From: Geodermatophilus sp. DSM 44513
GTDB taxonomy: Bacteria > Actinomycetota > Actinomycetes > Mycobacteriales > Geodermatophilaceae
NCBI RefSeq assembly: GCF_032460525.1
Contig: NZ_CP135963.1
Location: 3,286,001-3,350,000 of the forward strand
Length of the DNA stretch: 64,000 bases
Direction: 5' to 3'
Every line of letters starts with the position of its first letter. Position 1 is the first letter of the stretch. This document shows, piece by piece, positions 41,755-51,322 of this stretch. The notes beneath the pieces are model-generated. The model was not told where the DNA came from. It was given only the letters and a program-made list of their open reading frames with translations, and did no database searches. A program made the position numbers and the translations under genes.

Positions 41755-42381
41755 TCAGGCGATGCCGCGGCCGCGGGCGGCCTCCACCACGAGGTCGACC
41801 ACGGTCTGCAGCGGCAGCGCCGTGCTGTCGACCACCAGGTGGTAGCTGCCCGGGGCGGCCGGGTCGACCCGGTAGTTGCGGCGCACGTAGCCCACCCGCG
41901 CGGCGTCGTTGGCGCGCATCTCCCGCCGGACCTCCTCGCGCGGGCGCCCGCTGCGGGCCACCGCGGCGTCCAGCCGCCGCTCGGCCGGCCCGTCCAGGCG
42001 CACGTGCAGGGCGTCGGGCCGCTCACCGAGGACCATCGCGGCGGCCCGTCCCAGCACCACCCCGCCCGGCCCGTCGGCGATCTCGCGCACCACCCGCTCG
42101 GTCTGCAGCCGGAAGGTCCGCTCGTCGAGCTGCTCGGTCACCGGGACGACGCCGCCCATGGGGTCGGGCATGGAGCCCAGCGAGGCGACGATCCGCCACA
42201 GCCCGCGGGCGACGGTCTCGTCGTTCGCCTCCGCCTCGGCCACCGGGATGCCCAGCCGCCCGGCCACCCGGGCGGGGATGGCGCGGTCGTGGAACACCAT
42301 CCCCAGCCGGGCCGCGACGGCGGGCCCGACCTCCGCGCCCCCGGCGCCGTAGGACGCCGAGACGGTGACGACGCCGCTCAC
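41755..42381 (-). CDS. Cytidylate kinase-like family protein
   Basis: A 208-residue P-loop-type protein of the cytidylate-kinase-like family. The N-terminal loop is TVSASYGAGGAEVGPAVAAR, followed by the FHDRAIPARVA segment. The Arg-rich C-terminal lid reads REEVRREMRANDAARVGYV then RRNYRV. Members are often seen next to transport or signalling genes and their substrate is unproven. GTG at 42381 overlaps the GNAT stop by four bases. It is the last gene of the thiL-GNAT-kinase run. Confidence 0.8.
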   Translation of the reverse strand: MSGVVTVSASYGAGGAEVGPAVAARLGMVFHDRAIPARVAGRLGIPVAEAEANDETVARGLWRIVASLGSMPDPMGGVVPVTEQLDERTFRLQTERVVREIADGPGGVVLGRAAAMVLGERPDALHVRLDGPAERRLDAAVARSGRPREEVRREMRANDAARVGYVRRNYRVDPAAPGSYHLVVDSTALPLQTVVDLVVEAARGRGIA

Positions 42382-42881
42382 CGCCCACCTCCCAGCCGAC
42401 GACCGAGGTGCACCGCGTCCGGCTCGTCGGCGTAGACGCCGTACCCGGGCACCGGGGTGTAGCCGAGGCCGGCGTACAGCGCCAGCGCCTCGGGCTGCTC
42501 CGGCCCGGAGTTGAGCACCACCGAGCGGTGCCCGGCCGCCGCGGCGCTGTCCTCCAGCGCCGCCATCAGCAGCTGGGCGAGGCCCTGCCGCCGGAAGCCC
42601 GGCGCCACGTAGACCCGCTTCACCTCGGCCACGCCGGGCGCGTGCACCCGCCAGGCGCCGCACCCCGCCGGCACGCCGTCCACCTCGGCGACGAGGAACA
42701 GCCCGGCCGGCGGGTCGAACTCCGCCGCGTCGACGACGGCCTCGTCCGGCCCGCCGTAGCGGGCCACGTACTCCTGCTGCACGCGGGACACCATCTCCTG
42801 GGCGAGCGGGTCGTCGTAGGGCACGGCGCGCAGGGTCACCGGGCGACCGTCGGCCAGCCGGGGCTCAGCGGAAGTGCGCAT
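42378..42881 (-). CDS. GNAT family N-acetyltransferase
   Basis: A 167-residue GNAT acetyltransferase. The acetyl-CoA pyrophosphate loop is APGFRRQGLAQLLMAAL (Q/RxxGxA motif). The preceding strand AEVKRVYVAP and the final LALYAGLGYTPVPGYG also match. The substrate is unknown. ATG at 42881 lies inside the end of thiL, overlapping it by 17 bases, so the three genes form one coupled operon. Confidence 0.88.
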   Translation of the reverse strand: MRTSAEPRLADGRPVTLRAVPYDDPLAQEMVSRVQQEYVARYGGPDEAVVDAAEFDPPAGLFLVAEVDGVPAGCGAWRVHAPGVAEVKRVYVAPGFRRQGLAQLLMAALEDSAAAAGHRSVVLNSGPEQPEALALYAGLGYTPVPGYGVYADEPDAVHLGRRLGGGR

Positions 42882-43899
42882 GCCCGGTCCCCTCCGCGCC
42901 GACCGACACGGCGACGGCCTCCGCCGGCTCGCCGTCGACCCGCACCCCGGGGCTGCCGCCGCGGACCGCGCCGATCGCCGTCCAGCCCTCGGGCAGGTCG
43001 GTGCCGGCCGGGAAGGTGGCCAGCAGGGCGTGGTCCTCCCCGCCGGTGAGCACCCACGCCATCGGGTCCCCGCCCAGGGCGGCGGCCACCTGCTGCAGCG
43101 GCCCCGGCGGCTGCAGCGTGGCCCGCACCAGCGCGGCCCGGTCCAGGTCGATCCGCACGCCGCTCTCCTGCGCCAGGTGCCCGGCGTCGGCCAGCAGCCC
43201 GTCGCTCACGTCGCACATCGCGGTCGCTCCCGCGCCGGCCGCCACCGGTCCGGCCGCGTACGGCGGGGTGGGCCGCCGGTGCGCGGCCACCGCGGCCGCC
43301 GGGCTGGTGAACCCGCGCCGCAGCACCGCCAGCCCGCAGGCCGACCAGCCCAGCCGGCCGGCGAGGGCCAGCACGTCACCGGGCCGGGCGCCCGAGCGCA
43401 GCACCGGGGCCCGCCCGCCGAGGTCGCCCAGGGCGGTCACCGACAGGACGACGGCACCGCTGCCGGGCGCCGCCGACACGGTGTCCCCGCCGACCACCGC
43501 GGCCCCCAGCGGCGCGCACTCGGCGGCCAGGCCGGCGGCCACGCCCTCCAGCCACGTCGTCGGGGTGTCCGGCGGGCAGGCCAGCCCGACCAGCAGGGCG
43601 GTCGTCACCCCGCCCATCGCGGCCACGTCGGCCAGGTTGGCCGCCGCGGCCTTGTGCCCGACGTCCTCGGCCGAGGACCAGTCCCGCCGGAAGTGCCGCC
43701 CCTCGACGAGGACGTCGGTGGTGGCGACCACCCGGCCGTCGGGCGCGCGCAGGACGGCGGCGTCGTCGCCGGGGCCCACCTCGGTCACCCGGGCCACGCC
43801 GGAGCGCGCCAGCACGCGGGCGATGACGCCGAACTCCCCCACCACCCGGACGCTGTCGGCAGGGTCGGTCCGGGGGACCAGGGGACGGGGACGACTCAC
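42865..43899 (-). CDS. thiL: Thiamine-monophosphate kinase
   Basis: ThiL phosphorylates thiamine monophosphate to the active cofactor thiamine diphosphate. The 344-residue protein has GPGDDAAVL, the ligand-binding ATTDVLVEGRHFRRDWSSAE, VGHKAAAANLADVAAMGG and the later CDVSDGLLADAGHLA. GTG at 43899 has TTGGAGGAGCC just upstream. It heads the thiL-GNAT-kinase operon and is divergent from the Lrp-like gene. Confidence 0.95.
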   Translation of the reverse strand: MSRPRPLVPRTDPADSVRVVGEFGVIARVLARSGVARVTEVGPGDDAAVLRAPDGRVVATTDVLVEGRHFRRDWSSAEDVGHKAAAANLADVAAMGGVTTALLVGLACPPDTPTTWLEGVAAGLAAECAPLGAAVVGGDTVSAAPGSGAVVLSVTALGDLGGRAPVLRSGARPGDVLALAGRLGWSACGLAVLRRGFTSPAAAVAAHRRPTPPYAAGPVAAGAGATAMCDVSDGLLADAGHLAQESGVRIDLDRAALVRATLQPPGPLQQVAAALGGDPMAWVLTGGEDHALLATFPAGTDLPEGWTAIGAVRGGSPGVRVDGEPAEAVAVSVGAEGTGHAHFR

Positions 43900-43924
43900 C
43901 GGCTCCTCCAACGTGCTGCGGTAG

Positions 43925-43934
43925 GTTGCGCAAC
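43925..43934. promoter_or_regulatory. Palindrome GTTGCGCAAC in the thiL/Lrp-like divergent region
   Basis: A perfect 10-bp palindrome lies in the 92-bp gap between thiL and the Lrp-like gene. It overlaps TAGGTT (43922-43927), a possible -10 for the rightward gene. This is a plausible operator, but the regulator is unknown. Confidence 0.35.
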
Positions 43935-43991
43935 TGTCCGCCCGCCGGCGCGGACGCCGCACCTGCAGCGCCGCCCGAGGAAGGGTCTCCC

Positions 43992-44225
43992 GTGGTCCAC
44001 GCCTACATCCTCATCCAGACCGAAGTCGGCAAGGCCGCCCAGGTCGCGTCGACCATCAGCGAGATCGCGGGGGTGTCCAAGGCGGAGGACGTCACCGGCC
44101 CCTACGACGTCATCGTGCGGGCCGAGGCCGAGACCGTCGACGAGCTCGGCCGGCTGGTCGTGGCCCGCGTGCAGTCCGTCGACGGCATCACCCGGACGCT
44201 GACCTGCCCCGTCGTCAACATCTGA
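43992..44225 (+). CDS. Lrp/AsnC ligand-binding (RAM) domain protein without DNA-binding domain
   Basis: A 77-residue stand-alone RAM domain. HAYILIQTEVGKAAQVASTI forms the first strand and helix, GPYDVIVRAEAETVDELGRL the ferredoxin-like core, and ITRTLTCPVVNI the last strand. Lrp regulators use this domain to bind amino acids and oligomerise. Alone it may modulate a full-length Lrp. GTG at 43992 has GGAAGGG about six bases upstream. Such orphan domains next to thiL or DUF3515 are common in actinobacteria. Confidence 0.88.
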   Translation: MVHAYILIQTEVGKAAQVASTISEIAGVSKAEDVTGPYDVIVRAEAETVDELGRLVVARVQSVDGITRTLTCPVVNI

Positions 44226-44299
44226 GCACCCTGACCGAGACCCCCGCGGCCCCCGGCGACCCGACGCCGCCACCCCGGCCGGAGGACCCGCTGCGGCGG

Positions 44300-44851
44300 G
44301 TGGCGCTGGTCGTCACCGCCGTCGTCCTGCCCCTGGTGGTGGTGCTGCTGGTGCTCACCCGCGTCCTGGGCGGGGACGACGCCACGGACGGCCCGGCCGG
44401 CGACGCGGTGGCCGACGTCGACGGCGCCCCGGTGCCCGGCCGCGCCGACCTGCCCCCGCTGCCGGTGCAGGTCCCGCCGGTCACCCCGGAGGCCGACGCC
44501 GCCTGCCCGGCGCTGATGGCCGAGCTGCCCCTGGAGCTGGCCGGGGAGCAGTCCCGCCCGGTGCAGTCCGACTCCCCGTTCGCCTACGCCTGGGGCGAGC
44601 CGCCGGTGGTGCTGGTGTGCGGCGTCGAGCGGCCGGCCGCGCTCGAGCCGACGTCCCCGCTGATCCAGATCAGCGGGGTCAACTGGCTGGTGGACACCAC
44701 CGACCCCGAGCGGATCATGTGGACCGCCGTCGACCGGCCGGTCTACCTGCAGGTGACCGTGTCCGCCGACACCGACAGCGCCCCGGTCACCGCGCTGGGC
44801 CCGGTGATCAACGACACCCTGCCGCTGCAGCCGATCGACACCGGCGACTAG
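44300..44851 (+). CDS. DUF3515 family protein
   Basis: A 183-residue membrane-anchored DUF3515 protein: one N-terminal helix (ALVVTAVVLPLVVVLLVLTR), a short acidic linker, and an extracytoplasmic domain with two likely disulfide Cys (AACPALMAELPLEL and VVLVCGVERP). Function is unknown. GTG at 44300 is the only canonical start. A rare CTG at 44231 would add a Pro-rich cytoplasmic segment (TETPAAPGDPTPPPRPED) that looks like real protein. The stop shares CTAG with the convergent lipoprotein gene. Confidence 0.8.
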   Translation: MALVVTAVVLPLVVVLLVLTRVLGGDDATDGPAGDAVADVDGAPVPGRADLPPLPVQVPPVTPEADAACPALMAELPLELAGEQSRPVQSDSPFAYAWGEPPVVLVCGVERPAALEPTSPLIQISGVNWLVDTTDPERIMWTAVDRPVYLQVTVSADTDSAPVTALGPVINDTLPLQPIDTGD

Positions 44852-45480
44852 GGCAGCCGGTCCAGCTGGGCGGCGGTGACCGCGCGCGCCTCCCCGGTGG
44901 CGACCTCCACCGAACCCGCCACCGCGGTGACCGACACGCTGAACACCCCGTGCGGGCACCAGGTGAACGCCGCGGGCGAGGCCACCCGCGCGGCCGGGGC
45001 GCCGTCGGGCAGGACGAGCAGGGAGCAGCCGGCGGGCAGCTCCGCCGGGTCCCCGTGCAGCTGCCCGCCGTAGACCCGGGCGTCGTGCGCGGCGACGTCC
45101 CCGGTGAACGCCCCGGCGCCCTCGGCGGTGGCGAACCGGTGGACCGCGACGGTGGTCAGCGGGCCGGACCCGGAGCCCCAGTAGCGTTCCCAGCCGAAGC
45201 GGTAGCCGTAGTCGTCGAGCACCTCGCGCTCGCGGTCGGCGTCCTGGGCGTACCCGGCGACGTCCTGGACCGACTTCTCCCCCGCGGGCGGTGCGAGGGC
45301 GTCGTCGGGCACGCGGGGCAGGCCGGAGGGGACGGCGGTGACGACCAGCTCCTCCAGCTCGGCGGGGACGTCGGGTGTCGCCGCGGCCGGCGGGCCGGCG
45401 TCCGACGGGGCGGCGCAGCCCACCAGCAGGGCCAGCAGCAGCGCCGGCCCGCCGTGCCGGACTCCCGCCGGCGGGTTCAC
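44848..45480 (-). CDS. Hypothetical lipoprotein
   Basis: A 210-residue predicted lipoprotein. The signal peptide [10 protein letters not shown] ends in a lipobox (LVGC) followed by an Ala/Pro-rich linker. The mature domain has [20 protein letters not shown] and [20 protein letters not shown]; two Cys (PAGCSLLVL and FTWCPHG) could pair. No family is recognised. GTG at 45480 overlaps the ddl stop (GTGA), so it may act at the cell surface in the same transcript as ddl. Confidence 0.7.
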   Translation of the reverse strand: MNPPAGVRHGGPALLLALLVGCAAPSDAGPPAAATPDVPAELEELVVTAVPSGLPRVPDDALAPPAGEKSVQDVAGYAQDADREREVLDDYGYRFGWERYWGSGSGPLTTVAVHRFATAEGAGAFTGDVAAHDARVYGGQLHGDPAELPAGCSLLVLPDGAPAARVASPAAFTWCPHGVFSVSVTAVAGSVEVATGEARAVTAAQLDRLP

Positions 45481-46628
45481 GCCCGGGTGCCGTCCAGCGC
45501 CGCGGCCGGGCCGGTGGCCCTCGCGTCGGCCAGGGCGACCTCGACCAGCCGGTCGACCAGCGCGGCGAAGTCCACCCCGGAGGCGGCCCACATCCGCGGG
45601 TACATCGAGATGGGGGTGAACCCGGGCATGGTGTTCACCTCGTTGACCACCAGCCGCTCGGCGCCGTCCGGGCCGGTGCCGAGGAAGAAGTCGACCCGCG
45701 CCAGGCCGCGGCAGTCCAGGGCCAGGTAGGCCCGGCGGGCCGCGTCCTGCACCGCGCGGGTCTGCTCGGCGGTCAGGTCGGCCGGGACGTCGAAGTCGGC
45801 GGCGTCGTCGAGGTACTTGGCGGCGAAGTCGTACCAGTCGGTGTCCGGGTGCAGCCGGATCTCGGCCGGCAGGCTGGCCTGCGGGGGCCCGCCGCCGGGC
45901 CCGGCCAGCACGCCGCACTCCACCTCCCGGCCCGGGACGGCGGCCTCGACGACGACCTTGGGGTCGACCGCGGCGGCGGTCGCCACGGCCTCGGGGAACT
46001 GCGCCCAGTCGGTGACCTTGGTGATCCCGATGCTCGAGCCGGCCCGCGCGGGCTTGACGAACACCGGCAGGCCGAGCCGTTCGCGGGCGGCGGCGTCGAG
46101 CACCGTGGGATCGGCCGACACCGCACCGGAGGCGTCCCGCAGCACCACGTGGTCACCCTGCGGCAGCCCGGCGGCGGCGAGCAGCTTCTTGGTGAACTCC
46201 TTGTCCATCGACGCCGCGCTGGCGAGGACCCCCGAGCCCACGTAGGGGATGCCGCTCATCTCCAGCAGCCCCTGGACGGTGCCGTCCTCGCCGTGCGTGC
46301 CGTGCAGCGCGGGGAAGACGACGTCGAGGCCGATCCGCTCCCCCGCGCCGTCCAGGCGCAGCAGGCCGGGGCCGGCCGGGTTCCCCACGAGCGTCACCGC
46401 CGTCCCGCCGCCGACCTCCGGCAGGACGCCGTCGGTGATCGCCAGGCGCTGTCCGGGGTCGGGCAGCACCCAGGCGCCGGCGCGGGTGATGCCCACCGGG
46501 ACGACGTCGTAGCGGTCCCGGTCCAGCGCCGCGAGGACGGCCCCGGCCGACACGCACGAGATGGGGTGCTCCGCGCTGCGGCCGCCGAACACGACCGCCA
46601 CGCGCAACCGCTCCACTGGCCCGCTCAC
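45477..46628 (-). CDS. ddl: D-alanine--D-alanine ligase
   Basis: Ddl joins two D-Ala for peptidoglycan stem peptides. The 383-residue ATP-grasp enzyme shows [40 protein letters not shown], the ATP-binding [16 protein letters not shown], and the metal-site signature [20 protein letters not shown] at 46628 is chosen; a GTG at 46616 (VERLRVAVV) is possible. The usual E-H-x-V-S is EHPIS here, a conservative change. The position near gpsA and thiL matches Mycobacterium. Confidence 0.95.
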   Translation of the reverse strand: MSGPVERLRVAVVFGGRSAEHPISCVSAGAVLAALDRDRYDVVPVGITRAGAWVLPDPGQRLAITDGVLPEVGGGTAVTLVGNPAGPGLLRLDGAGERIGLDVVFPALHGTHGEDGTVQGLLEMSGIPYVGSGVLASAASMDKEFTKKLLAAAGLPQGDHVVLRDASGAVSADPTVLDAAARERLGLPVFVKPARAGSSIGITKVTDWAQFPEAVATAAAVDPKVVVEAAVPGREVECGVLAGPGGGPPQASLPAEIRLHPDTDWYDFAAKYLDDAADFDVPADLTAEQTRAVQDAARRAYLALDCRGLARVDFFLGTGPDGAERLVVNEVNTMPGFTPISMYPRMWAASGVDFAALVDRLVEVALADARATGPAAALDGTRA

Positions 46629-46744
46629 AGCGGTCTGCCCGGCTGTCCGCTCATCGCGGCCGACCCTAGTGGAGGCGACGCGGCCGGCCCCGGCGGCGGG
46701 CACGACGGGGCCCGCGCAGCCGCGGTGTGGGAACCTCAGTCGCG

Positions 46745-47515
46745 ATGGCCCAGAACAGTGCCGGGACGGCGTCCCCCCCGCTCGGCCTGCGGCTGGCCGG
46801 GGCCGCCGTGCACCTCTACACCGCCAGCGGCTCGGTGCTCGGGCTGCTCATCGTGCTGGCGGCCTTCGAGGGCGACGCCGTGGCCGCCCTGTGGCTGGGC
46901 CTGGTCGCGCTCGTCGTCGACGGCACCGACGGGATGCTGGCCCGGCGGCTGCGGGTCAAGGAGACGATCCCGTGGTTCGACGGCGCCCGGCTCGACGACA
47001 TCGTCGACTACCTCACCTACGCCTTCGCCCCGGTCGTGCTGCTGTGGACCACCGGGTCCCTGCCCGCCGGCGGCCTCGGCTGGGTCGTCGCCGCGCTGCC
47101 GCTGCTGGCGTCGAGCTACCAGTTCTGCCGGGTCGACGCGAAGACCGAGGACCACACCTTCCTGGGGTTCCCGAGCTACTGGAACGTGGTGGCCTTCTAC
47201 GCCATCGTCCTGGAGCTGGCGCCGGGCGTGGTGGCGACCGTGCTGGTCGTCTGCTCGGTGCTGGTGTTCGTGCCGGTCCGCTACCTGTACCCCTCGCGCA
47301 CGCCGGTGCTGCACGGCCTGAGCCTGGGGCTGACGGCTGCGTGGCTGGTCCTCTACGGCGTCCTGCTGGTGCAGGTGCCCGACCCGCACCCGGTCGTGGT
47401 GACGCTGTCGCTGGCCTACATCGGCTACTACGTCGGGGTGAGCCTGTGGCTGACCGCCCGGGCGGCGCACCGCCGGCGCAGCGAGCCCGCCGACCTGTCG
47501 CCCACCGCGGGCTGA
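46745..47515 (+). CDS. CDP-alcohol phosphatidyltransferase, phosphatidylcholine synthase-like
   Basis: A 256-residue membrane enzyme with about seven to eight helices. The CDP-alcohol motif reads [13 protein letters not shown] then [15 protein letters not shown]. The long spacing and the K-E-T-I-P-W-F-D-G arrangement resemble bacterial Pcs, which condenses CDP-diacylglycerol with choline (known family knowledge). Pcs activity is therefore likely but not certain; other CDP-alcohol transferases share the motif. ATG at 46745. It stands alone between divergent ddl and convergent gamma-lyase genes. Confidence 0.75.
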   Translation: MAQNSAGTASPPLGLRLAGAAVHLYTASGSVLGLLIVLAAFEGDAVAALWLGLVALVVDGTDGMLARRLRVKETIPWFDGARLDDIVDYLTYAFAPVVLLWTTGSLPAGGLGWVVAALPLLASSYQFCRVDAKTEDHTFLGFPSYWNVVAFYAIVLELAPGVVATVLVVCSVLVFVPVRYLYPSRTPVLHGLSLGLTAAWLVLYGVLLVQVPDPHPVVVTLSLAYIGYYVGVSLWLTARAAHRRRSEPADLSPTAG

Positions 47516-47528
47516 AGGAGGCCGGCGG

Positions 47529-48692
47529 CTACACCGCGTCGAGGGCGGCGGTGAGGTCGGCGACCAGGTCGGCGGTGTCCTCGATGCCGCAGGACAGCCG
47601 CACGAAGCCCTCGCCGACGGCGTCGCCGCCCCACTGGGCCCGCCGGTCGAGGGTGCTGTGCACGCCGCCGAAGCTGGTGGCCGCCGTCCACAGCCGGCTG
47701 GCGCCCAGCAGCCGGGCGACCGCCGAGGCGTCGGCCAGCTCGGCGGACACCACGCCGTTCGGGCGCAGCATCTGCCGGCAGGCCAGCTCGTGGGAGGGGT
47801 CGCCGGGCCGCCACGGCCAGCGGACGCCGGACACCGCGGGGTGCGCGGCGAGCAGGTCGGCCACGGCCGCCGCGGTCGCCGCCTGGCGGCCCAGCCGGAG
47901 GTCCAGCGTGCTCAGCGAGCGGTGCCCGAGCCAGGCCTCGAACGGGCCGGGCGTGCCGCCGGTGTGGTCGCGGTGGTCCTTGAGCCGGGCGAACAGCTCG
48001 TCGTCGGCGGTGCTCACGTGGCCCAGCAGCAGGTCGCTGTGCCCGGTGAGCGCCTTGGTGTCGGCCGCGACGGTCAGGTCGGCGCCGAGGGCCAGGGGCC
48101 GCTGGCCCAGCGGGGTTGCGGTGGTGTTGTCGACGGCGAGCACCGCACCGGCGGCGCGGGTGGCGCGGGCGACGGCGGCGACGTCGCAGACGTCGAGCAG
48201 CGGGTTGCTCGGTGTCTCGAGCATCACGAACCGCGCGCCCTCGAGGTCGCCGCGGGCGGCGACCTCACCGATCTCCGGGGTGGGCACGTACTGCACCGTC
48301 ACGCCGTAGCGCTCCAGCTCGTCGCGGGCCAGCAGCCGGGTGGCGTAGTAGCCGTCCGAGGGCAGCACGACGCGGTCGCCGGCGCGGACGACGGCCAGCA
48401 CCGCGGCGCCGATCGCGGCCATGCCGGTGGCGAAGGACAGGCAGCGGCCGCCGTCCAGCTCCCCGACGGCGGCCTCGTAGACGCGCAGCGTGGGCTGACC
48501 GGTGCGGGCGTAGGTGTCCGCGCCGTCGGCACCCGGCGGGCGGTCGCCCAGGTGGAAGGGCGCGGCGAACACCGGCGAGGGGCGCATCGGCGCGCCGGGC
48601 ACGGCCGCCTCCTCGCCGGCGCGCACCACCCGCGTCCCGTCACCCCACACCTGCCCGCCGACGCCGGCTCGGCCTGCGGTCCCGTCGCTCAC
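47529..48692 (-). CDS. Cystathionine gamma-lyase/gamma-synthase family enzyme
   Basis: A 387-residue Cys/Met-metabolism PLP enzyme. Visible sites are [61 protein letters not shown] and the Schiff-base Lys in [17 protein letters not shown]. The C-terminal region with [18 protein letters not shown] lacks the exact SLGG-ESL pattern, so gamma-lyase is a family-level call. GTG at 48692 overlaps the gpsA stop, so it is the last gene of plsC-gpsA-lyase. Confidence 0.85.
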   Translation of the reverse strand: MSDGTAGRAGVGGQVWGDGTRVVRAGEEAAVPGAPMRPSPVFAAPFHLGDRPPGADGADTYARTGQPTLRVYEAAVGELDGGRCLSFATGMAAIGAAVLAVVRAGDRVVLPSDGYYATRLLARDELERYGVTVQYVPTPEIGEVAARGDLEGARFVMLETPSNPLLDVCDVAAVARATRAAGAVLAVDNTTATPLGQRPLALGADLTVAADTKALTGHSDLLLGHVSTADDELFARLKDHRDHTGGTPGPFEAWLGHRSLSTLDLRLGRQAATAAAVADLLAAHPAVSGVRWPWRPGDPSHELACRQMLRPNGVVSAELADASAVARLLGASRLWTAATSFGGVHSTLDRRAQWGGDAVGEGFVRLSCGIEDTADLVADLTAALDAV

Positions 48693-49684
48693 TCCGGCTT
48701 CGCCTCCCTGGACATGATCTCCTTCACCACCTGCGGGACGGGCACGCCCTCGTGGCACACCCGCACGACGGCCTCGGTCAGCGGCATGTCCACCCCGCGG
48801 GCCCGGGCCAGGTCCAGCACCGGGCGGCAGCTCTTGACGCCCTCGGCGACCTGGCGGGTGGTCCGCTGCACCTCCTCCACGGACATGCCGCGCCCCAGCC
48901 GCTCGCCGAAGGTGCGGTTGCGCGACAGCGGGGAGCTGCACGTGGCCACCAGGTCGCCGAGGCCCGCGAGCCCGGCGAAGGTGGCCGGCTCGGCACCCAG
49001 GGCCGCACCCAGCCGGGCGGTCTCGGCCAGGCCGCGGGTGATCAGCGAGGCCCGGGTGTTGTCGCCGAGACCCATGCCCTCGGTGATGCCGCAGGCCAGC
49101 GCGATGACGTTCTTCACCGCGCCGCCCAGCTCGCAGCCGACCAGGTCGGCGTTGGTGTAGGGCCGGAAGTAGGGGGTGTGGCAGGCGGCCTGCACCTGCG
49201 CGGCCCGCTCGTGGTCGGAGCAGGCCACCACGGTCGCGGCCGGCTGCTCCTCGGCGATCTCGCGGGCCAGGTTGGGGCCCGACAGCGCGGCGACCCGGTC
49301 GGGCCCCGCCCCGGTGACCTCGCAGATCACCTCGCTCATCCGCTTGGTGCTGCCCAGCTCGATGCCCTTCATCAGCGACAGCAGCACCGCGTCGTCCGGC
49401 AGCAGCGGCGCCCACTCGCCGAGGTTGGCCCGCAGCGACTGGGAGGGCACGGCGAGCACCACGATCTGGGCGCCGGCGAGGGCCTCGGCGGGGTCGGCGG
49501 TCGCCCGCAGCCGCTCGGGCAGCCGGATGCCGGGCAGGTACTCGGGGTTCTCCCGGGTCTCCCGGATCGCTCCGGCCAGCTCGGGGCGGCGGGCGTGCAG
49601 CAGCACCGAGCAGCCGGCGTCGGCCAGCACCTTGGCGAACGTGGTGCCCCACGAGCCGGCCCCGAGGACGGCGGCGCGGGTCAC
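48689..49684 (-). CDS. gpsA: Glycerol-3-phosphate dehydrogenase [NAD(P)+]
   Basis: GpsA reduces dihydroxyacetone phosphate to glycerol-3-phosphate for phospholipids. The 331-residue protein has the dinucleotide-binding [38 protein letters not shown], the catalytic Lys in [18 protein letters not shown], and [22 protein letters not shown] at 49684 overlaps the plsC stop by four bases. Its product feeds the acyltransferase step, so pairing with plsC makes metabolic sense. Confidence 0.95.
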   Translation of the reverse strand: MTRAAVLGAGSWGTTFAKVLADAGCSVLLHARRPELAGAIRETRENPEYLPGIRLPERLRATADPAEALAGAQIVVLAVPSQSLRANLGEWAPLLPDDAVLLSLMKGIELGSTKRMSEVICEVTGAGPDRVAALSGPNLAREIAEEQPAATVVACSDHERAAQVQAACHTPYFRPYTNADLVGCELGGAVKNVIALACGITEGMGLGDNTRASLITRGLAETARLGAALGAEPATFAGLAGLGDLVATCSSPLSRNRTFGERLGRGMSVEEVQRTTRQVAEGVKSCRPVLDLARARGVDMPLTEAVVRVCHEGVPVPQVVKEIMSREAKPE

Positions 49685-50496
49685 GCGGGGCTCCCCGGCA
49701 GGTCACCGGGCAGCACACGCCGCGGGTGGGGGGTGGTGGTGGGCGGGGCCGGCTCCCCGCGGAGCTCGGCCAGCTGGTCGCGGACGCGGGTCATCACCCG
49801 GTCGGTCACCTGGCGCAGCAGGTCACCGGTCATCGGCCGCCCCGCGCGCACGTCGGCCCGCAGGTCGGTGAGGTCCACCGGCTCCCCGACCAGGTGGTCC
49901 GCCGGGGCGCGCAGCTGCGGGTGCAGCCGCTTGGTGTGGTAGTCGTGCACCCGCTGCGGGCCCCACTGGGCCACCGGCAGGACGACGGCGTCGGTGGCCA
50001 GGGCCAGCCGCGCCACCCCGGTGCGGGCCTCCATGGGCCACCAGTCGGGGTCCCGGGTGACCGAGCCCTCGGGGTAGATGACCACGACGTTGCCGGCGGC
50101 GAGGTCGGCCTCGGCGGCCGCGAGCGAGGCCCGGGCGTCGGCCGACCCGCGGGCGACCGGGATCTGCCCGGCGGCGCGCAGGAGCCGCCCGGCCGGTCCG
50201 GCGAAGACCGCCTCCTTGGCCAGGAAGTGCGGGACCCGGCCGCACTCCCAGACCAGCCGGGCGCAGGCCAGCGGGTCCAGGACCGACACGTGGTTGGCCA
50301 CGACCAGCACCGGACCGGTGCGGGGGAACCGCTCGGCGTGCCGGATCCGCATCCGGAACAGCAGCACGGTGAGCGGGTAGACCACCAGCACGCAGAAGAG
50401 CAGCGCCGGCGGCAGCGGCCGGCGGGTGCGCCACCGGGACGGCGCGGCCGGGGTGCGACCCGCTCCCCCGGCGTCCGGTGTCCCGTGCTGCGTCAC
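49681..50496 (-). CDS. plsC: 1-acyl-sn-glycerol-3-phosphate acyltransferase family protein
   Basis: A 271-residue lysophosphatidate acyltransferase-like protein. It has one hydrophobic N-terminal helix ([19 protein letters not shown]), the catalytic NHxxxxD motif NHVSVLDP, and the acceptor-binding [13 protein letters not shown] Pro/Thr-rich tail ends the protein. GTG at 50496 has a strong GGAGGGA site. The partner gene gpsA provides glycerol-3-phosphate. Exact acyl specificity is unknown. Confidence 0.88.
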   Translation of the reverse strand: MTQHGTPDAGGAGRTPAAPSRWRTRRPLPPALLFCVLVVYPLTVLLFRMRIRHAERFPRTGPVLVVANHVSVLDPLACARLVWECGRVPHFLAKEAVFAGPAGRLLRAAGQIPVARGSADARASLAAAEADLAAGNVVVIYPEGSVTRDPDWWPMEARTGVARLALATDAVVLPVAQWGPQRVHDYHTKRLHPQLRAPADHLVGEPVDLTDLRADVRAGRPMTGDLLRQVTDRVMTRVRDQLAELRGEPAPPTTTPHPRRVLPGDLPGSPA

Positions 50497-50632
50497 CGGT
50501 CCCTCCCCTCCTGCCGGTCCCGCGCCTGCCCGGCCGGGACGTCCGAGCCCCCATGATCGGCCCTCGGCCGTCCCGGACGGCGCACCGGGGTCCGCCGGCC
50601 GGGGTGGCGCGCCGTGGACCCACACTGTCGCC

Positions 50633-51274
50633 GTGCGCAGGTGGTCGGTCGTCGTCCCGGCGAAGCAGCTGTCGCTGGCCAAGACCCGACTGCGGCCGCT
50701 GACCGCCGGGACGGCCGGCCGGCCCGGCGCCGCGCACGACCGGCTGGTGCTCGCGCTGCTCGGCGACACCGTCGCCGCGGCGCTGTCCTCCCCCGCCGTC
50801 GCCGGCGTCCTGGTGGTCACCGACGACCCGGCCGCGGCCGCCGAGGTGCGCGCCCTGGGCGCCCGCACGGTGCCCGACGAGCCCGACGCCGGCCTCAACC
50901 CGGCCCTGGCGCACGGCGCCCGCGCCACCGGGGCCGCCGCGGTGGCCGCGCTGTCCTCCGACCTGCCGGCCCTGCGGCCGGAGGAGCTGACCGCCGCTCT
51001 GGCCGCGGCGGAGGTGGCCGCCCGCTGCTTCGTGGCCGACGCGCAGGGCACCGGGACGACGCTGCTCACCGCGGTCGGCACTGACCTGTCCCCCGCGTTC
51101 GGGCCGGGGTCGGCGCGGCGGCACGCGGTCGGCGGCGCGGTCCGGCTGGACGGGCACTGGCCGGGTCTGGCCCGGGACGTCGACACGGCCGGTGACCTGC
51201 GCGCCGCCCTGGCGCTCGGCGTCGGGCCGCGGACCGCCGCCCTGCTCGGCGCGGCCGGGGACGCCGTCGGGTGA
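50633..51274 (+). CDS. fbiD: Coenzyme F420 biosynthesis guanylyltransferase FbiD/CofC
   Basis: This enzyme activates phosphoenolpyruvate (FbiD, actinobacteria) or 2-phospholactate (CofC, archaea) with GTP for F420 assembly. The 213-residue protein shows WSVVVPAKQLSLAKTRL, VTDDPAAAAEVRALGARTVP, GLNPALAHGA, ALSSDLPALRPEEL and DVDTAGDLRAAL. GTG at 50633. It is divergent from plsC and immediately upstream of ppk1, as Rv2983-Rv2984 are. Other F420 genes are not in the window. Confidence 0.93.
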   Translation: MRRWSVVVPAKQLSLAKTRLRPLTAGTAGRPGAAHDRLVLALLGDTVAAALSSPAVAGVLVVTDDPAAAAEVRALGARTVPDEPDAGLNPALAHGARATGAAAVAALSSDLPALRPEELTAALAAAEVAARCFVADAQGTGTTLLTAVGTDLSPAFGPGSARRHAVGGAVRLDGHWPGLARDVDTAGDLRAALALGVGPRTAALLGAAGDAVG

Positions 51275-51322
51275 CCTCGCGCCGGTCACCCGCCGGTCAC
51301 CGGACTGCGGCACGATGAGCGG

